Assembly: GCF_004912145.1 (NCBI RefSeq) | Contig: NZ_STGT01000001.1 | Coordinates: 992,001-1,056,000, forward strand | Reading direction: 5' to 3' | Length of the DNA stretch: 64,000 nucleotides | Origin: Peteryoungia rhizophila | GTDB lineage: Bacteria > Pseudomonadota > Alphaproteobacteria > Rhizobiales > Rhizobiaceae | Shown: positions 35,608 through 45,633 of the stretch, piece by piece | Position numbering within the stretch: the first letter of the stretch is position 1 | Layout: the number at the start of each line of letters is the position of its first letter | Translations under genes and position numbers: made by a program | The notes under the pieces: generated by a model | Database searches by the model: none | The model's input: the letters and a program-made list of their open reading frames with translations, nothing else | What the model was told of the DNA's origin: nothing

Positions 35608-36888
35608 ATGATCCGGAAATCCGTCATCGGCGCGTCGATCGCGCTGCTCGTCACATCGGCTGCCATCTTTGCAGGCCCGGCCATCGCCGCACCTGCGCCG
35701 AAGGACGTGCTGACGCATTACAGCGCGCTGGCCGAAGCCAAGTTCCAGGATGCGCTTTCGACCGCCAAGGCACTCGATGCCGCCATCGATGCGCTGATTG
35801 CCAAGCCGAGCGACGAGACGATGAAGGCAGCGCGCGCAGCCTGGATCGCAGCCCGCGTTCCCTACCAGCAGACGGAAGTCTATCGCTTCGGAAATCCGAT
35901 CGTGGACGATTGGGAAGGCAAGGTGAATGCCTGGCCGCTCGATGAAGGGCTGATCGACTATGTCGATGCCGGCTACGGCACCGAGAGCGACGGCAACGCG
36001 CTTTATGTGGCGAATGTCATTGCCAGCCCGAAGATCAAGATCAATGGCGAAGAGGTCGACGCCTCCGCGATCACGCCGGAGTTCCTGGGCGAGACCCTGC
36101 ACGAAGCCGGCGAAGTCGAAGCCAATGTCGCGACCGGTTATCATGCGATCGAATTCCTGCTCTGGGGCCAGGACCTGAACGGCACCGGCCCCGGCGCCGG
36201 CAACCGCTCCTTTACCGATTATGACACCGCCAATTGCACCAATGGCAATTGCGACCGCCGCGCCGCCTACCTGAAGGCCGCGTCCACGCTGCTGCTGCAG
36301 GATCTGGAAGAGATGGTCGTGGCCTGGGCGCCCGAAGGCGAAGCAACAAAGGCCGTTCTCGCCGATGAGCAGAAGGGCATCTCCGCGATCCTCACCGGCA
36401 TGGGCTCACTCTCCTACGGCGAACTCGCCGGCGAGCGCATGAAGCTCGGCGTGCTCCTGCATGATCCGGAAGAAGAGCATGATTGCTTCTCCGACAACAC
36501 GCATGCCTCGCATCTGAACGACGCCATCGGCATCGCATCCGCCTATACCGGCGAATACACCCGCGTCGACGGCACGAGGATGACTGGCCCGTCGCTCTCC
36601 GAACTGGTGGCCGCCAAGGATCAAGCGCTCGATACGGAAATGAAGGGCAAGCTCGACAAGACTCTCGCTGCCATGAACACCATGGCCGAGCGTGCCCAGA
36701 CCACGGAAGCCTATGACCAGATGATCGGCGAAGGTAATGCCGAGGGCAATGCCACGGTGCAGGCCGCCATCGACGGGTTGATCGACCAGACGCAGACCAT
36801 CCAGCGCGTCATTGCGTCGCTGGATCTTGGCACGATCGAGCTTGAAGGCTCCGACAGCCTTGATAGTCCTGAGGCCGTCTTCCAGTAA
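35608..36888 (+). CDS. Imelysin family periplasmic protein (IrpA/IcmP-like, peptidase M75)
   Basis: A 426-residue exported protein. Signal peptide ISALLVTSAAIFA-type hydrophobic stretch, cleavage near AIAA (residue 28). The imelysin GxHxxE motif is intact: G177, H179 and E182 in GYHAIEFLLWGQD. Two cysteines in CTNGNCDRR and a further DCF motif are present. Relatives bind or sense iron in the periplasm or outer membrane (IcmP, IrpA, EfeO-like). First gene of a four-gene operon. GGAGGGAG precedes the ATG. Confidence 0.93.
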   Translation: MIRKSVIGASIALLVTSAAIFAGPAIAAPAPKDVLTHYSALAEAKFQDALSTAKALDAAIDALIAKPSDETMKAARAAWIAARVPYQQTEVYRFGNPIVDDWEGKVNAWPLDEGLIDYVDAGYGTESDGNALYVANVIASPKIKINGEEVDASAITPEFLGETLHEAGEVEANVATGYHAIEFLLWGQDLNGTGPGAGNRSFTDYDTANCTNGNCDRRAAYLKAASTLLLQDLEEMVVAWAPEGEATKAVLADEQKGISAILTGMGSLSYGELAGERMKLGVLLHDPEEEHDCFSDNTHASHLNDAIGIASAYTGEYTRVDGTRMTGPSLSELVAAKDQALDTEMKGKLDKTLAAMNTMAERAQTTEAYDQMIGEGNAEGNATVQAAIDGLIDQTQTIQRVIASLDLGTIELEGSDSLDSPEAVFQ

Positions 36889-36898
36889 GCAACAAAGG

Positions 36899-36926
36899 CG
36901 GGCCGCCCCTCCAAGGGAGCGGCCCG
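36899..36926 (+). terminator. Intercistronic stem-loop between imelysin 1 and the di-heme gene
   Basis: Outer stem CGGGCCGC/GCGGCCCG (8 bp) plus an inner CCCT/AGGG stem, one bulged base and a three-base loop. No T tract. It probably shapes decay or read-through of the operon message rather than ending it. Confidence 0.65.
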
Positions 36927-36935
36927 ATCCCCATC

Positions 36936-38462
36936 ATGAGAACTCGCAAGGCCACCCTCGCCGGCCTCGGCATGTTTTTGACAACGGGCCTGACCATCTC
37001 GCCCGTTGCCGCCGGAGAGGCTGTCGGACAAACCGATCTGACGCCGAAGGATATCTCCCGCGTCATCGCCGTCACGCGTCCGACGGAAGACTTCAGCAAG
37101 GCCGAGAGTTTTGAACTGATGCAGGGTGGCGCGGGCACCTCCCCGCGCGGCGTGAGCGCCGACTCCTTTTCCGACTTTTCCGCCAACATCACCTTCGCCG
37201 AAGAAGAAGAGTTCAAGCTCGGCAACGCTCTGTTCCGCAAGCTCTGGGTCTCCTCCCCCTCCTCGACCCAGGCCTCGGACGGCCTCGGCCCTCTTTTCAA
37301 CGCGCGGGCCTGCCAGAGTTGTCACCTGAAGGACGGGCGTGGCCACCCGCCTGAGGGCGACCGTGACCATACCTCGATGTTCTTCCGGCTCGCGCGCGCT
37401 GCTGCGACGGCCGAGGAGCAGGCCAAGCTTGAGCGGCTCGACATCGCTTCGCTGCCCGACCCCGTTTATGGTGGCCAGCTGCAGGACCAGGCGGTGCCCG
37501 GCATCTCCGCCGAGGGACGCATGGCCATCACCTATACCGAGGAGCCGGTGACGCTCTCCGGCGGCGAGAGGGTGAAGCTGCGCCGCCCCAGCTATTCCGT
37601 CAGCGACCTGAATTACGGTCCGCTCGATCCCACGACAGTGCTATCGCCACGCATCGCCAATCCAATGATCGGGCTCGGCCTCATCGAAGCGATCCCCGAG
37701 CAAGACATCCGGGCGCTGGCCGATCCCGAGGACCTCGATGGAGACGGCATCTCCGGACGCGCGGCCCGCGCCCGCGATCACCGTACCGGCGAGATCAAGC
37801 TCGGCCGCTTCGGCTGGAAGGCACAGAACGCTTCGGTGCGCGACCAGAGTTCTAGTGCTTTTGCCGGCGATATCGGAATTTCCACGCCGGATGATCCGCG
37901 CCACTTCGGTGACTGCACGGACAAGCAAACGGCCTGCTTCGAGGCGGCCACCGGCGTCCAGCCGCGACTGGGCGATACGGAAGCACCGGATCCGGTGCTA
38001 GAGCTCGTGACCTTCTACGCAAAGAACCTGGCCCTGCCCAAGCGGCGCAACGTGGACGATGCCCAAGTCCTGCGCGGCAAGCAGGTTTTCTACGAAAGCG
38101 GCTGCATCACCTGCCACCGGCCAAAATTCGTCACCAGCCGCAAGGCGGAGAACAAGGCGCAGGCCTTTCAGCTGATCTGGCCTTATTCCGATTTCCTGCT
38201 GCATGACATGGGCGAGGGGCTGGCCGATGGTCAGGCCGAGGGGGACGCCACCGGCGGGGAGTGGCGCACGCCGCCGCTCTGGGGTATCGGTCTCACCCAG
38301 ACCGTCAGCGGCCACAGCTTCTTCCTGCATGACGGGCGAGCGCGAAACCTGACCGAGGCCATTCTCTGGCATGGCGGAGAGGCTGAAGCCGCCCGCGATG
38401 CCTTCGCCGCCGCCAACATCGAGGACCGCAAGGCCCTGATCACGTTTCTGGAGTCTCTCTGA
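36936..38462 (+). CDS. Di-heme cytochrome c, thiol-oxidoreductase-like (DHOR family)
   Basis: A 508-residue periplasmic protein with N-terminal signal (FLTTGLTISPVAAG) and two c-type heme motifs: CQSCH at 126-130 and CITCH at 390-394. The second heme domain is followed by LIWPYSDFLLHDMGEGLADG and RTPPLWGIGLTQTVSGHSFFLHDGRA, typical of the DHOR family. In Pseudomonas aeruginosa the equivalent gene lies between two imelysin genes (PA4370-PA4373 region), and the set is iron-regulated. It may reduce or oxidise iron or a thiol. No ribosome-binding site is close; the stem-loop contains AGGGAG. Confidence 0.92.
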   Translation: MRTRKATLAGLGMFLTTGLTISPVAAGEAVGQTDLTPKDISRVIAVTRPTEDFSKAESFELMQGGAGTSPRGVSADSFSDFSANITFAEEEEFKLGNALFRKLWVSSPSSTQASDGLGPLFNARACQSCHLKDGRGHPPEGDRDHTSMFFRLARAAATAEEQAKLERLDIASLPDPVYGGQLQDQAVPGISAEGRMAITYTEEPVTLSGGERVKLRRPSYSVSDLNYGPLDPTTVLSPRIANPMIGLGLIEAIPEQDIRALADPEDLDGDGISGRAARARDHRTGEIKLGRFGWKAQNASVRDQSSSAFAGDIGISTPDDPRHFGDCTDKQTACFEAATGVQPRLGDTEAPDPVLELVTFYAKNLALPKRRNVDDAQVLRGKQVFYESGCITCHRPKFVTSRKAENKAQAFQLIWPYSDFLLHDMGEGLADGQAEGDATGGEWRTPPLWGIGLTQTVSGHSFFLHDGRARNLTEAILWHGGEAEAARDAFAAANIEDRKALITFLESL

Positions 38463-39568
38463 TGCGGTTTTTCACGCGCCTTGCCCTTGTCTCCGCCTTT
38501 CTCCTGCCCCTGCCCGTGCTGGCGCAGGAAACGGCTCAGACTGTCGGCACGCTCGACGCAGCCAAGGTGCCTGCTGTCATGGCGCGTGCGGTCGACGACT
38601 TCATCCGCCCCGGCTACCAGAACTTCACGGATCAGGCGGGCGCGATGCAGGCGGCAATGACGACGCTCTGCGGTTCTCCCTCGGTTGAAAGCCTCGAAGG
38701 CGCCAAGGCGGCATTCGGCAATGTCGTCGACGCCTGGTCGCGCATCGAGATCGTGCGCGTCGGCCCGGTCATCGAAGGCAATCGCTTCGAGCGCATCCTG
38801 TTCTTCCCCGATCGCAAGGGCACCGGGTTGAAACAGGTCCAGGCTGCGCTCGCCAAGCCCGATCCGAGCGTCACCTCGGTCGAGACGCTGAAGGTCAAGA
38901 GCGTCGCCATGCAGGGGCTTGGCGCCTTGGAATTCGTACTGTTCGGCACCGGCTCGGAGATACTGGAAACCGGTGAAGGGAGCTATCGTTGCCAATACGG
39001 CACAGCGATCGCGGCCAACCTCGAACGGCTGGGCTCCGAGCTGACAGCTGCCTGGGATGCGCCTGACGGTGTGGCCGCCGCCTGGAAGACGCCGGGACCC
39101 GACAACCCGCTTTTCCGCGACGAGGCGGAAGCCGCCAAGGAACTGCTCGGCGTGCTCGTGCATGCCGCAGAAACCGTCCGCGACCAGCGCATCGAGCAAT
39201 TCTATAAGGGCGAGCGCAAGAAGGCCCTCCCGCGCCAGGCGATCTATTGGCGCTCGGGCAATACCTTCCGCTCGATTACCGCCAATATCGAGGCTGTGCG
39301 TGCGCTGCTCGACACCTCGGGCATGGTGGAGCTTCTGGCCGAGGGCAATCGCTCGGTCGTCTCCTCGACGGACTTCGTCGCACGGTCCCTCTCGCGCGTG
39401 TCGGCCGATATCAAGCCGGATGTCGTCGCCGTCTTCGAGGATCCGGCCCAGATCGCCAAGCTCGACTTCCTGCTGCTCAACAGCCGCGACCTGATCCTGA
39501 GGCTCAACAACGATCTCGGTGGCGGGATCGGGCTTGCCGCCGGCTTCTCCTTCTCCGACGGCGACTGA
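38462..39568 (+). CDS. Second imelysin family protein
   Basis: A 368-residue exported protein with signal peptide MRFFTRLALVSAFLLPLPVLAQ. The motif position corresponding to GxHxxE reads GLGALE (residues 152-157): the histidine is glycine, so metal binding at this site is probably lost or different from that of the first imelysin. DDFIRPGYQNFTDQAGAM and SRIEIVRVGPV match the imelysin domain. The ATG overlaps the last base of the di-heme gene's TGA. It is likely the partner that binds the di-heme protein or an adjacent site. Confidence 0.9.
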   Translation: MRFFTRLALVSAFLLPLPVLAQETAQTVGTLDAAKVPAVMARAVDDFIRPGYQNFTDQAGAMQAAMTTLCGSPSVESLEGAKAAFGNVVDAWSRIEIVRVGPVIEGNRFERILFFPDRKGTGLKQVQAALAKPDPSVTSVETLKVKSVAMQGLGALEFVLFGTGSEILETGEGSYRCQYGTAIAANLERLGSELTAAWDAPDGVAAAWKTPGPDNPLFRDEAEAAKELLGVLVHAAETVRDQRIEQFYKGERKKALPRQAIYWRSGNTFRSITANIEAVRALLDTSGMVELLAEGNRSVVSSTDFVARSLSRVSADIKPDVVAVFEDPAQIAKLDFLLLNSRDLILRLNNDLGGGIGLAAGFSFSDGD

Positions 39569-39569
39569 G

Positions 39570-40646
39570 ATGATCGCCACGCCGCTCATTGATCGTCGCG
39601 CCTTCCTGCGTTCCGCAGGCTTGGCCTTCGTGGCCGGGCTTGCCCCCAGTTCGGCATTTGCGCTTGAGCGGACGGATGCTGTGTATGCCAGTGGCCTGAA
39701 GAGCCCCGACGGCCAGTTTGCCATCGGGCTGGTCAGCGAGACCGGCAGCCTGATCGACGAGATCGCGCTGCCGGGCCGTATCCACGGGCTCTGCCACAGT
39801 GCTGCAAACGGGCTTTCGGTTGCCTTTGCAAGGCGGCCCGGGACCTTTGCCGTCATCTTCGATTCAAAGAAGGCAGTTGAGCCGCGCATCATTGCTGCCG
39901 CGGAAGGCCGCCACTATTTCGGCCACGGCGCCTTCTCGCCCGACGGCCGGCTCTTCTATGCCAGCGAAAACGACTTTGACGCCAATGCCGGCGTGATCGG
40001 GATCTACGACTGCATCTCCGGCTTCGAGCGCGTGGGCGAAGTACCGGCCCATGGCATCGGCACGCATGACATCACCGTCACGGCAGATGGTCTGCTGGTC
40101 ATCGCCAATGGCGGGATCGAGACGCATCCCGATTTCGGGCGCACGAAGCTCAATCTCGATCATATGGAGCCCTCGCTGGTGCTGGCCGATGCCCGGACCG
40201 GGGCGCTCATCGAGAAGCACACACTGCCGCCGGAGCTCCGCCAGCTCTCCACGCGGCATCTCGACGTGGCCGCCGATGGTCGCATCTGGTTCGCTTGCCA
40301 GTATGAGGGGTCGCGCACGGATCGGCCGCCGCTGGTCGGGTATTTCGCAAAGGGTGAGCGGATTTCCTATGTCCAGCTACCCGACGACACCACTGACCGG
40401 CTGGGCAATTATGTCGGCGCCATCGCCGTCAACCGGGCAGAAGGCCTCGTCGGCATCGCCTCGCCGAAGAGCGGGCTCTGGGCCGTGCTCGATGGCAAGG
40501 ATGGGCGGCTGATTTCGGAGACGGTTCTGGCGGATGCGGCCGGCATTGCCTCCTCGCCCAAGAGCTTTGCCGTCTCCTCCTATCGCGGCGATTTCCTCGA
40601 CCGACAGAGCCCTGTCGCCTGGGACCAGCATATCATCCGCCTCTGA
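39570..40646 (+). CDS. DUF1513 beta-propeller-like protein with Tat signal
   Basis: A 358-residue protein. The N-terminus has twin arginines (DRRAFLRSAGLAFVAG), so it is probably exported folded by Tat. The rest is a repeated-blade structure (FGHGAFSPDGRLFYASEND, IGTHDITVTADGLLVIANGG, DRLGNYVGAIAVNRAEGLVG). Start at 39570, one base after the previous TGA. This is the usual fourth gene of imelysin/di-heme clusters. Function unknown; the Tat export suggests a bound cofactor or metal. Confidence 0.9.
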   Translation: MIATPLIDRRAFLRSAGLAFVAGLAPSSAFALERTDAVYASGLKSPDGQFAIGLVSETGSLIDEIALPGRIHGLCHSAANGLSVAFARRPGTFAVIFDSKKAVEPRIIAAAEGRHYFGHGAFSPDGRLFYASENDFDANAGVIGIYDCISGFERVGEVPAHGIGTHDITVTADGLLVIANGGIETHPDFGRTKLNLDHMEPSLVLADARTGALIEKHTLPPELRQLSTRHLDVAADGRIWFACQYEGSRTDRPPLVGYFAKGERISYVQLPDDTTDRLGNYVGAIAVNRAEGLVGIASPKSGLWAVLDGKDGRLISETVLADAAGIASSPKSFAVSSYRGDFLDRQSPVAWDQHIIRL

Positions 40647-40685
40647 AGGCTGGCAGAACCAGCCGTGGAACACTAGATCATCCTC

Positions 40686-41138
40686 ATGTCCAAGATCCTG
40701 AGCTATATCCTCTTCATCGGTTTCGTCGTCGGCGCGGGCCTTCTCACCGGCCTCACCAATTCGCCGGGCGACTGGTTTCAGTCCCTGGAAAAACCGTTCT
40801 TCAACCCGCCCTCCTGGCTCTTCGGCCCGGTCTGGACCACGCTCTACGTGCTGATCGGCGTAGCCGGCGCGCGGATCTGGCAGCGCGAGCCGAAATCGGC
40901 AGCCATGCAGCTCTGGTTTGCGCAGATGGCCTTCAACCTGATGTGGTCGCCCGCGTTTTTCGGCCTGCAGAACCCGGAACTGGGGCTTGTCGTCATCATC
41001 GGCATGCTGGTGACGATCATCGCCTTCATGGTGAAAGCCCGCCCGATCGACCGGATCTCGACGCTGCTCTTCGTGCCCTATCTCGCCTGGGTCAGCTGTG
41101 CGAGCCTCCTCAATCTGTCGATCGCCTGGCTGAACTGA
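40686..41138 (+). CDS. tspO: TspO/MBR family protein
   Basis: A 150-residue inner- or outer-membrane protein of five helices. PFFNPPSWLFGPVWTTLYVLIG and WFAQMAFNLMWSPAFFGLQN are family signatures with the conserved tryptophans. It binds porphyrins and heme-related ligands, and in Rhodobacter it modulates tetrapyrrole-linked gene expression. Located just after the imelysin operon, which is suggestive but not proof of iron/heme linkage. Confidence 0.95.
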   Translation: MSKILSYILFIGFVVGAGLLTGLTNSPGDWFQSLEKPFFNPPSWLFGPVWTTLYVLIGVAGARIWQREPKSAAMQLWFAQMAFNLMWSPAFFGLQNPELGLVVIIGMLVTIIAFMVKARPIDRISTLLFVPYLAWVSCASLLNLSIAWLN

Positions 41139-41205
41139 ATTTGCCTGTCGCCGGCTTGCCTGCCTGAAACAGCCATGCCAATTTCGCCGCCGAAGGGGAC
41201 AAGGC

Positions 41206-41655
41206 ATGGTGGATTACGATCAGGAAGCCGTGGAAACACGGATTCGTCAGAGTTTCGCGCGTCAGGGGGCGATGGAGACCCTCGGGGCTGAGCTCACGCG
41301 GATCAGCCCCGGCGTGGTCGAGATTGAGCTCGCCTATGATCGGAAGCTCACCCAGCAACACGGCTTCCTGCATGCCGGCGTGATCTCGGCCGCACTCGAC
41401 ACCGCCTGCAGTTACGCGGCTTACACTGTGATCGAACAGGAGGCCTCGCTGCTCACCATCGAATTCAAGGTGAACCTGATGTCGCCGGGGCGCGGCGAGC
41501 GCTTCCTGTTTCGAAGCGAAATTACCAAGCCGGGCTCGAACATCATCGTCGCCGACGGGCGCGGCTATGCGCTGACCGACGGTCCGGCCAAGCTGATCGC
41601 CTCGATGACCAGCACGATGATGGTGATCCGCGGACGCGAGGGGATTTCCGGATGA
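41206..41655 (+). CDS. PaaI family hotdog thioesterase
   Basis: A 149-residue hotdog-fold protein. GFLHAGVISAALDTACSYAAYT is the PaaI active-site helix, and TIEFKVNLMSP the following strand. Likely hydrolyses an acyl-CoA; substrate unknown. The next gene starts four bases inside its end (ATGA overlap). Confidence 0.92.
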   Translation: MVDYDQEAVETRIRQSFARQGAMETLGAELTRISPGVVEIELAYDRKLTQQHGFLHAGVISAALDTACSYAAYTVIEQEASLLTIEFKVNLMSPGRGERFLFRSEITKPGSNIIVADGRGYALTDGPAKLIASMTSTMMVIRGREGISG

Positions 41656-42290
41656 CCTATGAGATGAAGCCGATCGCCGGCAAGACTGTGCTTTTTGTCA
41701 TGGCGGCGGATGCCGAATACGGCGTCTTCCTGCGCACCCGCATCTCGCCGCTGATGACCGGTGTCGGTCCGGTCGAGGCGGCCGTGGCGCTGACGAAGGA
41801 ACTCGCGCGCCTGTCGTCGCACGATGATCTGCCCGATCTCGTCGTCTCACTCGGCTCTGCCGGCTCCGCGACCCTCGAACAGGCGGAAATCTACCAGGTC
41901 TCCGCCGTCTCCTATCGCGACATGGATGCCTCCGCCTTCGGTTTCGAGAAGGGCAAGACGCCCTTCCTCGACCTGCCCGTTTCCGTTGAACTGCCACTCC
42001 GGATACCGGGCATTCCGGCCGCCACGCTTTCGACCGGGGCAAATGTCGTTTCGGGCGCCGCCTACCAGTCGATCGACGCCCAGATGGTCGACATGGAGAG
42101 CTTCGCGATCCTGCGCGCCTGCCAGAGCTTCAACTTGCCACTGATCGGTCTACGCGGCATTTCGGATGGCCGCCACGACATCAACCACATCGACGACTGG
42201 ACGCAGTATCTGCATGTCATCGACAAGAAGCTGGCGCTTGCCGTCGATGGCTTGCAGACGGCACTGGAAGACGGCGTCTTCTGGTTCTGA
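41652..42290 (+). CDS. 5'-Methylthioadenosine/S-adenosylhomocysteine nucleosidase family protein
   Basis: A 212-residue purine nucleosidase. MTGVGPVEAAVALTKELA, VVSLGSAGSATLEQAEIYQ and the VDMESFAILRAC motif (catalytic glutamate region) match the family, as does RGISDGRHD. It would cleave MTA and SAH, releasing adenine. The usual N-terminal AMxxE is AADAE here. Overlaps the thioesterase gene by four bases; guaA follows after 76 bp. Confidence 0.9.
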   Translation: MTYEMKPIAGKTVLFVMAADAEYGVFLRTRISPLMTGVGPVEAAVALTKELARLSSHDDLPDLVVSLGSAGSATLEQAEIYQVSAVSYRDMDASAFGFEKGKTPFLDLPVSVELPLRIPGIPAATLSTGANVVSGAAYQSIDAQMVDMESFAILRACQSFNLPLIGLRGISDGRHDINHIDDWTQYLHVIDKKLALAVDGLQTALEDGVFWF

Positions 42291-42343
42291 GCGGCTGCAC
42301 AAAAATTCGAGATTCTCTGGGCGATCTGCCATTGAAACAGGAC

Positions 42344-42361
42344 GCCTTTTTCTTTAAAGGC
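42344..42361 (+). promoter_or_regulatory. Hairpin covering the guaA Shine-Dalgarno
   Basis: GCCTTT (42344-42349) pairs with AAAGGC (42356-42361), and AAAGG is the guaA ribosome-binding site. The stem is only 6 bp, so its effect on translation is uncertain. Confidence 0.45.
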
Positions 42362-42366
42362 TCGCC

Positions 42367-43929
<1,563 letters not shown>

Positions 43930-43958
43930 GGCAGCGCCGCAATCCTGATGCACGAATG

Positions 43959-43988
43959 AAACGGAGGGCCATCGCCCTCCGTTTTTTT
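43959..43988 (+). terminator. Rho-independent terminator after guaA
   Basis: AAACGGAGGGC pairs with GCCCTCCGTTT and is followed by a T run. The A run on the other side also lets it serve ogt on the minus strand. Confidence 0.92.
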
Positions 43989-43999
43989 GTGCCACGCTT

Positions 44000-44560
44000 T
44001 CAGAAACCGAAAGACTGCTGAGCGGGTGACGCTTCGACCGATGGCAGGCCTTCAAGCTCCAGCATCCGTTGCTTGGACAGTGTTCCGCCCGGTGCGGAGA
44101 AGCCGCCGAGCTTGCCGCCGGCGGCGAGCACTCGGTGGCAGGGGATGATCAGCGGGATCGGGTTTTTCGCCATGGCCTGGCCGATGGTCCAGGCACCGGC
44201 CCGCCCGAGTTCGAGCTCACCGGCCAGAGCGCCATAGGTTGTCGCCTTGCCCCAGCCGAGACGGCGGGTGGCGTCGTAGATCCGCCGATAGAGATCCGTC
44301 TGGCCCGAGAGATCGAGGCGCAGATCGGAGAAGTCCGTCATGTCTCCGGCGAAATACGTCCTCACGCGCTCAATCACTTGCTTGATCTCGGCTGATGGCT
44401 CCGCCTCGGCACCCGAGGGGTGACGCCGCAGCGCGGCGCGTAGGGTCTCCTCGGCGCTTTCTCCTGGCAGGCGCAAACCGGAAATTCCGATGTCGCTCCA
44501 GGCGATGGCACAGAAGCCTCTGGCGGTTTCGAAGATGGTGTAGCGATGCGTGATCGACAT
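44000..44560 (-). CDS. ogt: Methylated-DNA-protein cysteine methyltransferase
   Basis: A 186-residue suicide repair enzyme that removes alkyl groups from O6-alkylguanine. The active site IPCHRV is intact, with ATTYGALAGELELGRAGAW helix-turn-helix ahead of it and GGFSAPGGTLSKQRMLE behind. ATG at 44560 starts MSITHRYTIFETARG; an extension to 44629 lacks a ribosome-binding site. Single-domain, no Ada regulator part. Confidence 0.93.
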   Translation of the reverse strand: MSITHRYTIFETARGFCAIAWSDIGISGLRLPGESAEETLRAALRRHPSGAEAEPSAEIKQVIERVRTYFAGDMTDFSDLRLDLSGQTDLYRRIYDATRRLGWGKATTYGALAGELELGRAGAWTIGQAMAKNPIPLIIPCHRVLAAGGKLGGFSAPGGTLSKQRMLELEGLPSVEASPAQQSFGF

Positions 44561-44719
44561 GGCGTGCGTCCTGCTGGATGCCTTACAGTCAAGATGTTTG
44601 AAGATGGCCGTAGCAAACGGATCGATCAACCCGTTTTCTGCCAGCGCCTCATCGCGCTTCGGCTTGCCAGGCGCGCTGGCCTGTTGCTATCCGTCGAGGA
44701 CAAACAGGAGACATGCGGC

Positions 44720-45070
44720 ATGGCCATCACAATCTACGGCATCAAGAACTGCGACACGATGAAAAAGGCACGGACCTGGCTCGACGAGCACGGCGTCGCG
44801 CATGACTTCCACGACTACAAGGCCAAGGGCGTCGATGCGGCAACCCTCGACAGCTGGATCGGCAAAGTCGGCTGGGAGGTCCTGCTCAACAAGGCCGGTA
44901 CGACCTTCAAGAAGCTCGACGAGACCCAAAAAGAGAACCTCGACGCAGCAAAGGCCAAGACGCTGATGCTGGACCAACCCTCGATGATCAAGCGTCCGGT
45001 GCTCGATGTGGACGGCGCGCTTGTCGTCGGCTTCAAGCCCGAGACCTATCAGCAGACCTTCAAGGCCTGA
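44720..45070 (+). CDS. ArsC/Spx-family reductase-like protein (YffB-like)
   Basis: A 116-residue thioredoxin-fold protein. ITIYGIKNCDTMKKARTWLDEHG carries the single N-terminal redox cysteine (C-x-x-x-K) of YffB-type proteins rather than the resistance-type ArsC set. LMLDQPSMIKRPVLD is the conserved core. Arsenate reduction is not proven for this subgroup. The ATG at 44720 follows AGGAG. The YbaK-like gene starts five bases after its stop. Confidence 0.92.
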   Translation: MAITIYGIKNCDTMKKARTWLDEHGVAHDFHDYKAKGVDAATLDSWIGKVGWEVLLNKAGTTFKKLDETQKENLDAAKAKTLMLDQPSMIKRPVLDVDGALVVGFKPETYQQTFKA

Positions 45071-45074
45071 GCCC

Positions 45075-45548
45075 ATGGCGAAGACCACGCGCGCCACGCA
45101 GTTTCTCGACAAGGCCGGCGTCGCCTATACCACCGCGACCTATGACTCTGACCCGAATGCCGAGCGCATCGGACTGCAGGCGGCGGAAGCAATCGGCGAG
45201 CACCCCTCGCGGGTGTTGAAGACGCTGATGGCAGAGCTCGACGGCAAGCCGGTCTGCGTGGTCGTGCCCTCCGACAAGGAGGTGTCGATGAAAAAGCTGG
45301 CGAGCGCCTTTGGTGTCAAATCGGCAGCGATGATGAAACCGGCCAATGCCGAAAAGCTCACCGGCTTCGTGGTTGGTGGCATCAGCCCCTTCGGCCAGAA
45401 GAGGCAGGTGCCGACCGCCATCGAGATCTCATCCATGGACGAACCGCTGGTCTACATGAATGGCGGGCAGCGTGGCCTGCAGGTGCGGCTCTCGCCGCAG
45501 GATGCGCTGAAGGCGCTTGGCGCGATTGCGGCACCGCTCACCGCCTGA
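45075..45548 (+). CDS. ybaK: Cys-tRNA(Pro) deacylase YbaK/EbsC family
   Basis: A 157-residue editing-domain protein that removes cysteine from mischarged tRNA-Pro. ATQFLDKAGVAYTTATYDSD, AAEAIGEHPSRVLKTLM and GGISPFGQKRQVPTAIE are typical of YbaK. Catalytic lysine would lie in LKTL. Preceding ArsC-like gene is 5 bp away, so they are one transcript. Confidence 0.95.
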   Translation: MAKTTRATQFLDKAGVAYTTATYDSDPNAERIGLQAAEAIGEHPSRVLKTLMAELDGKPVCVVVPSDKEVSMKKLASAFGVKSAAMMKPANAEKLTGFVVGGISPFGQKRQVPTAIEISSMDEPLVYMNGGQRGLQVRLSPQDALKALGAIAAPLTA

Positions 45549-45633
45549 CCTGATCCATGGTTTGACGTCCATGGTCTGGACTTCGCCATCTTTCCCCTTA
45601 AGTCTGGCGTGACAGCCACAACAGGAATACTTC

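Noticed and set aside
44720..45070. Arsenic-resistance reductase
   Set aside because: No arsenic operon genes are nearby and the sequence fits YffB-type ArsC-like proteins, so resistance is not claimed.
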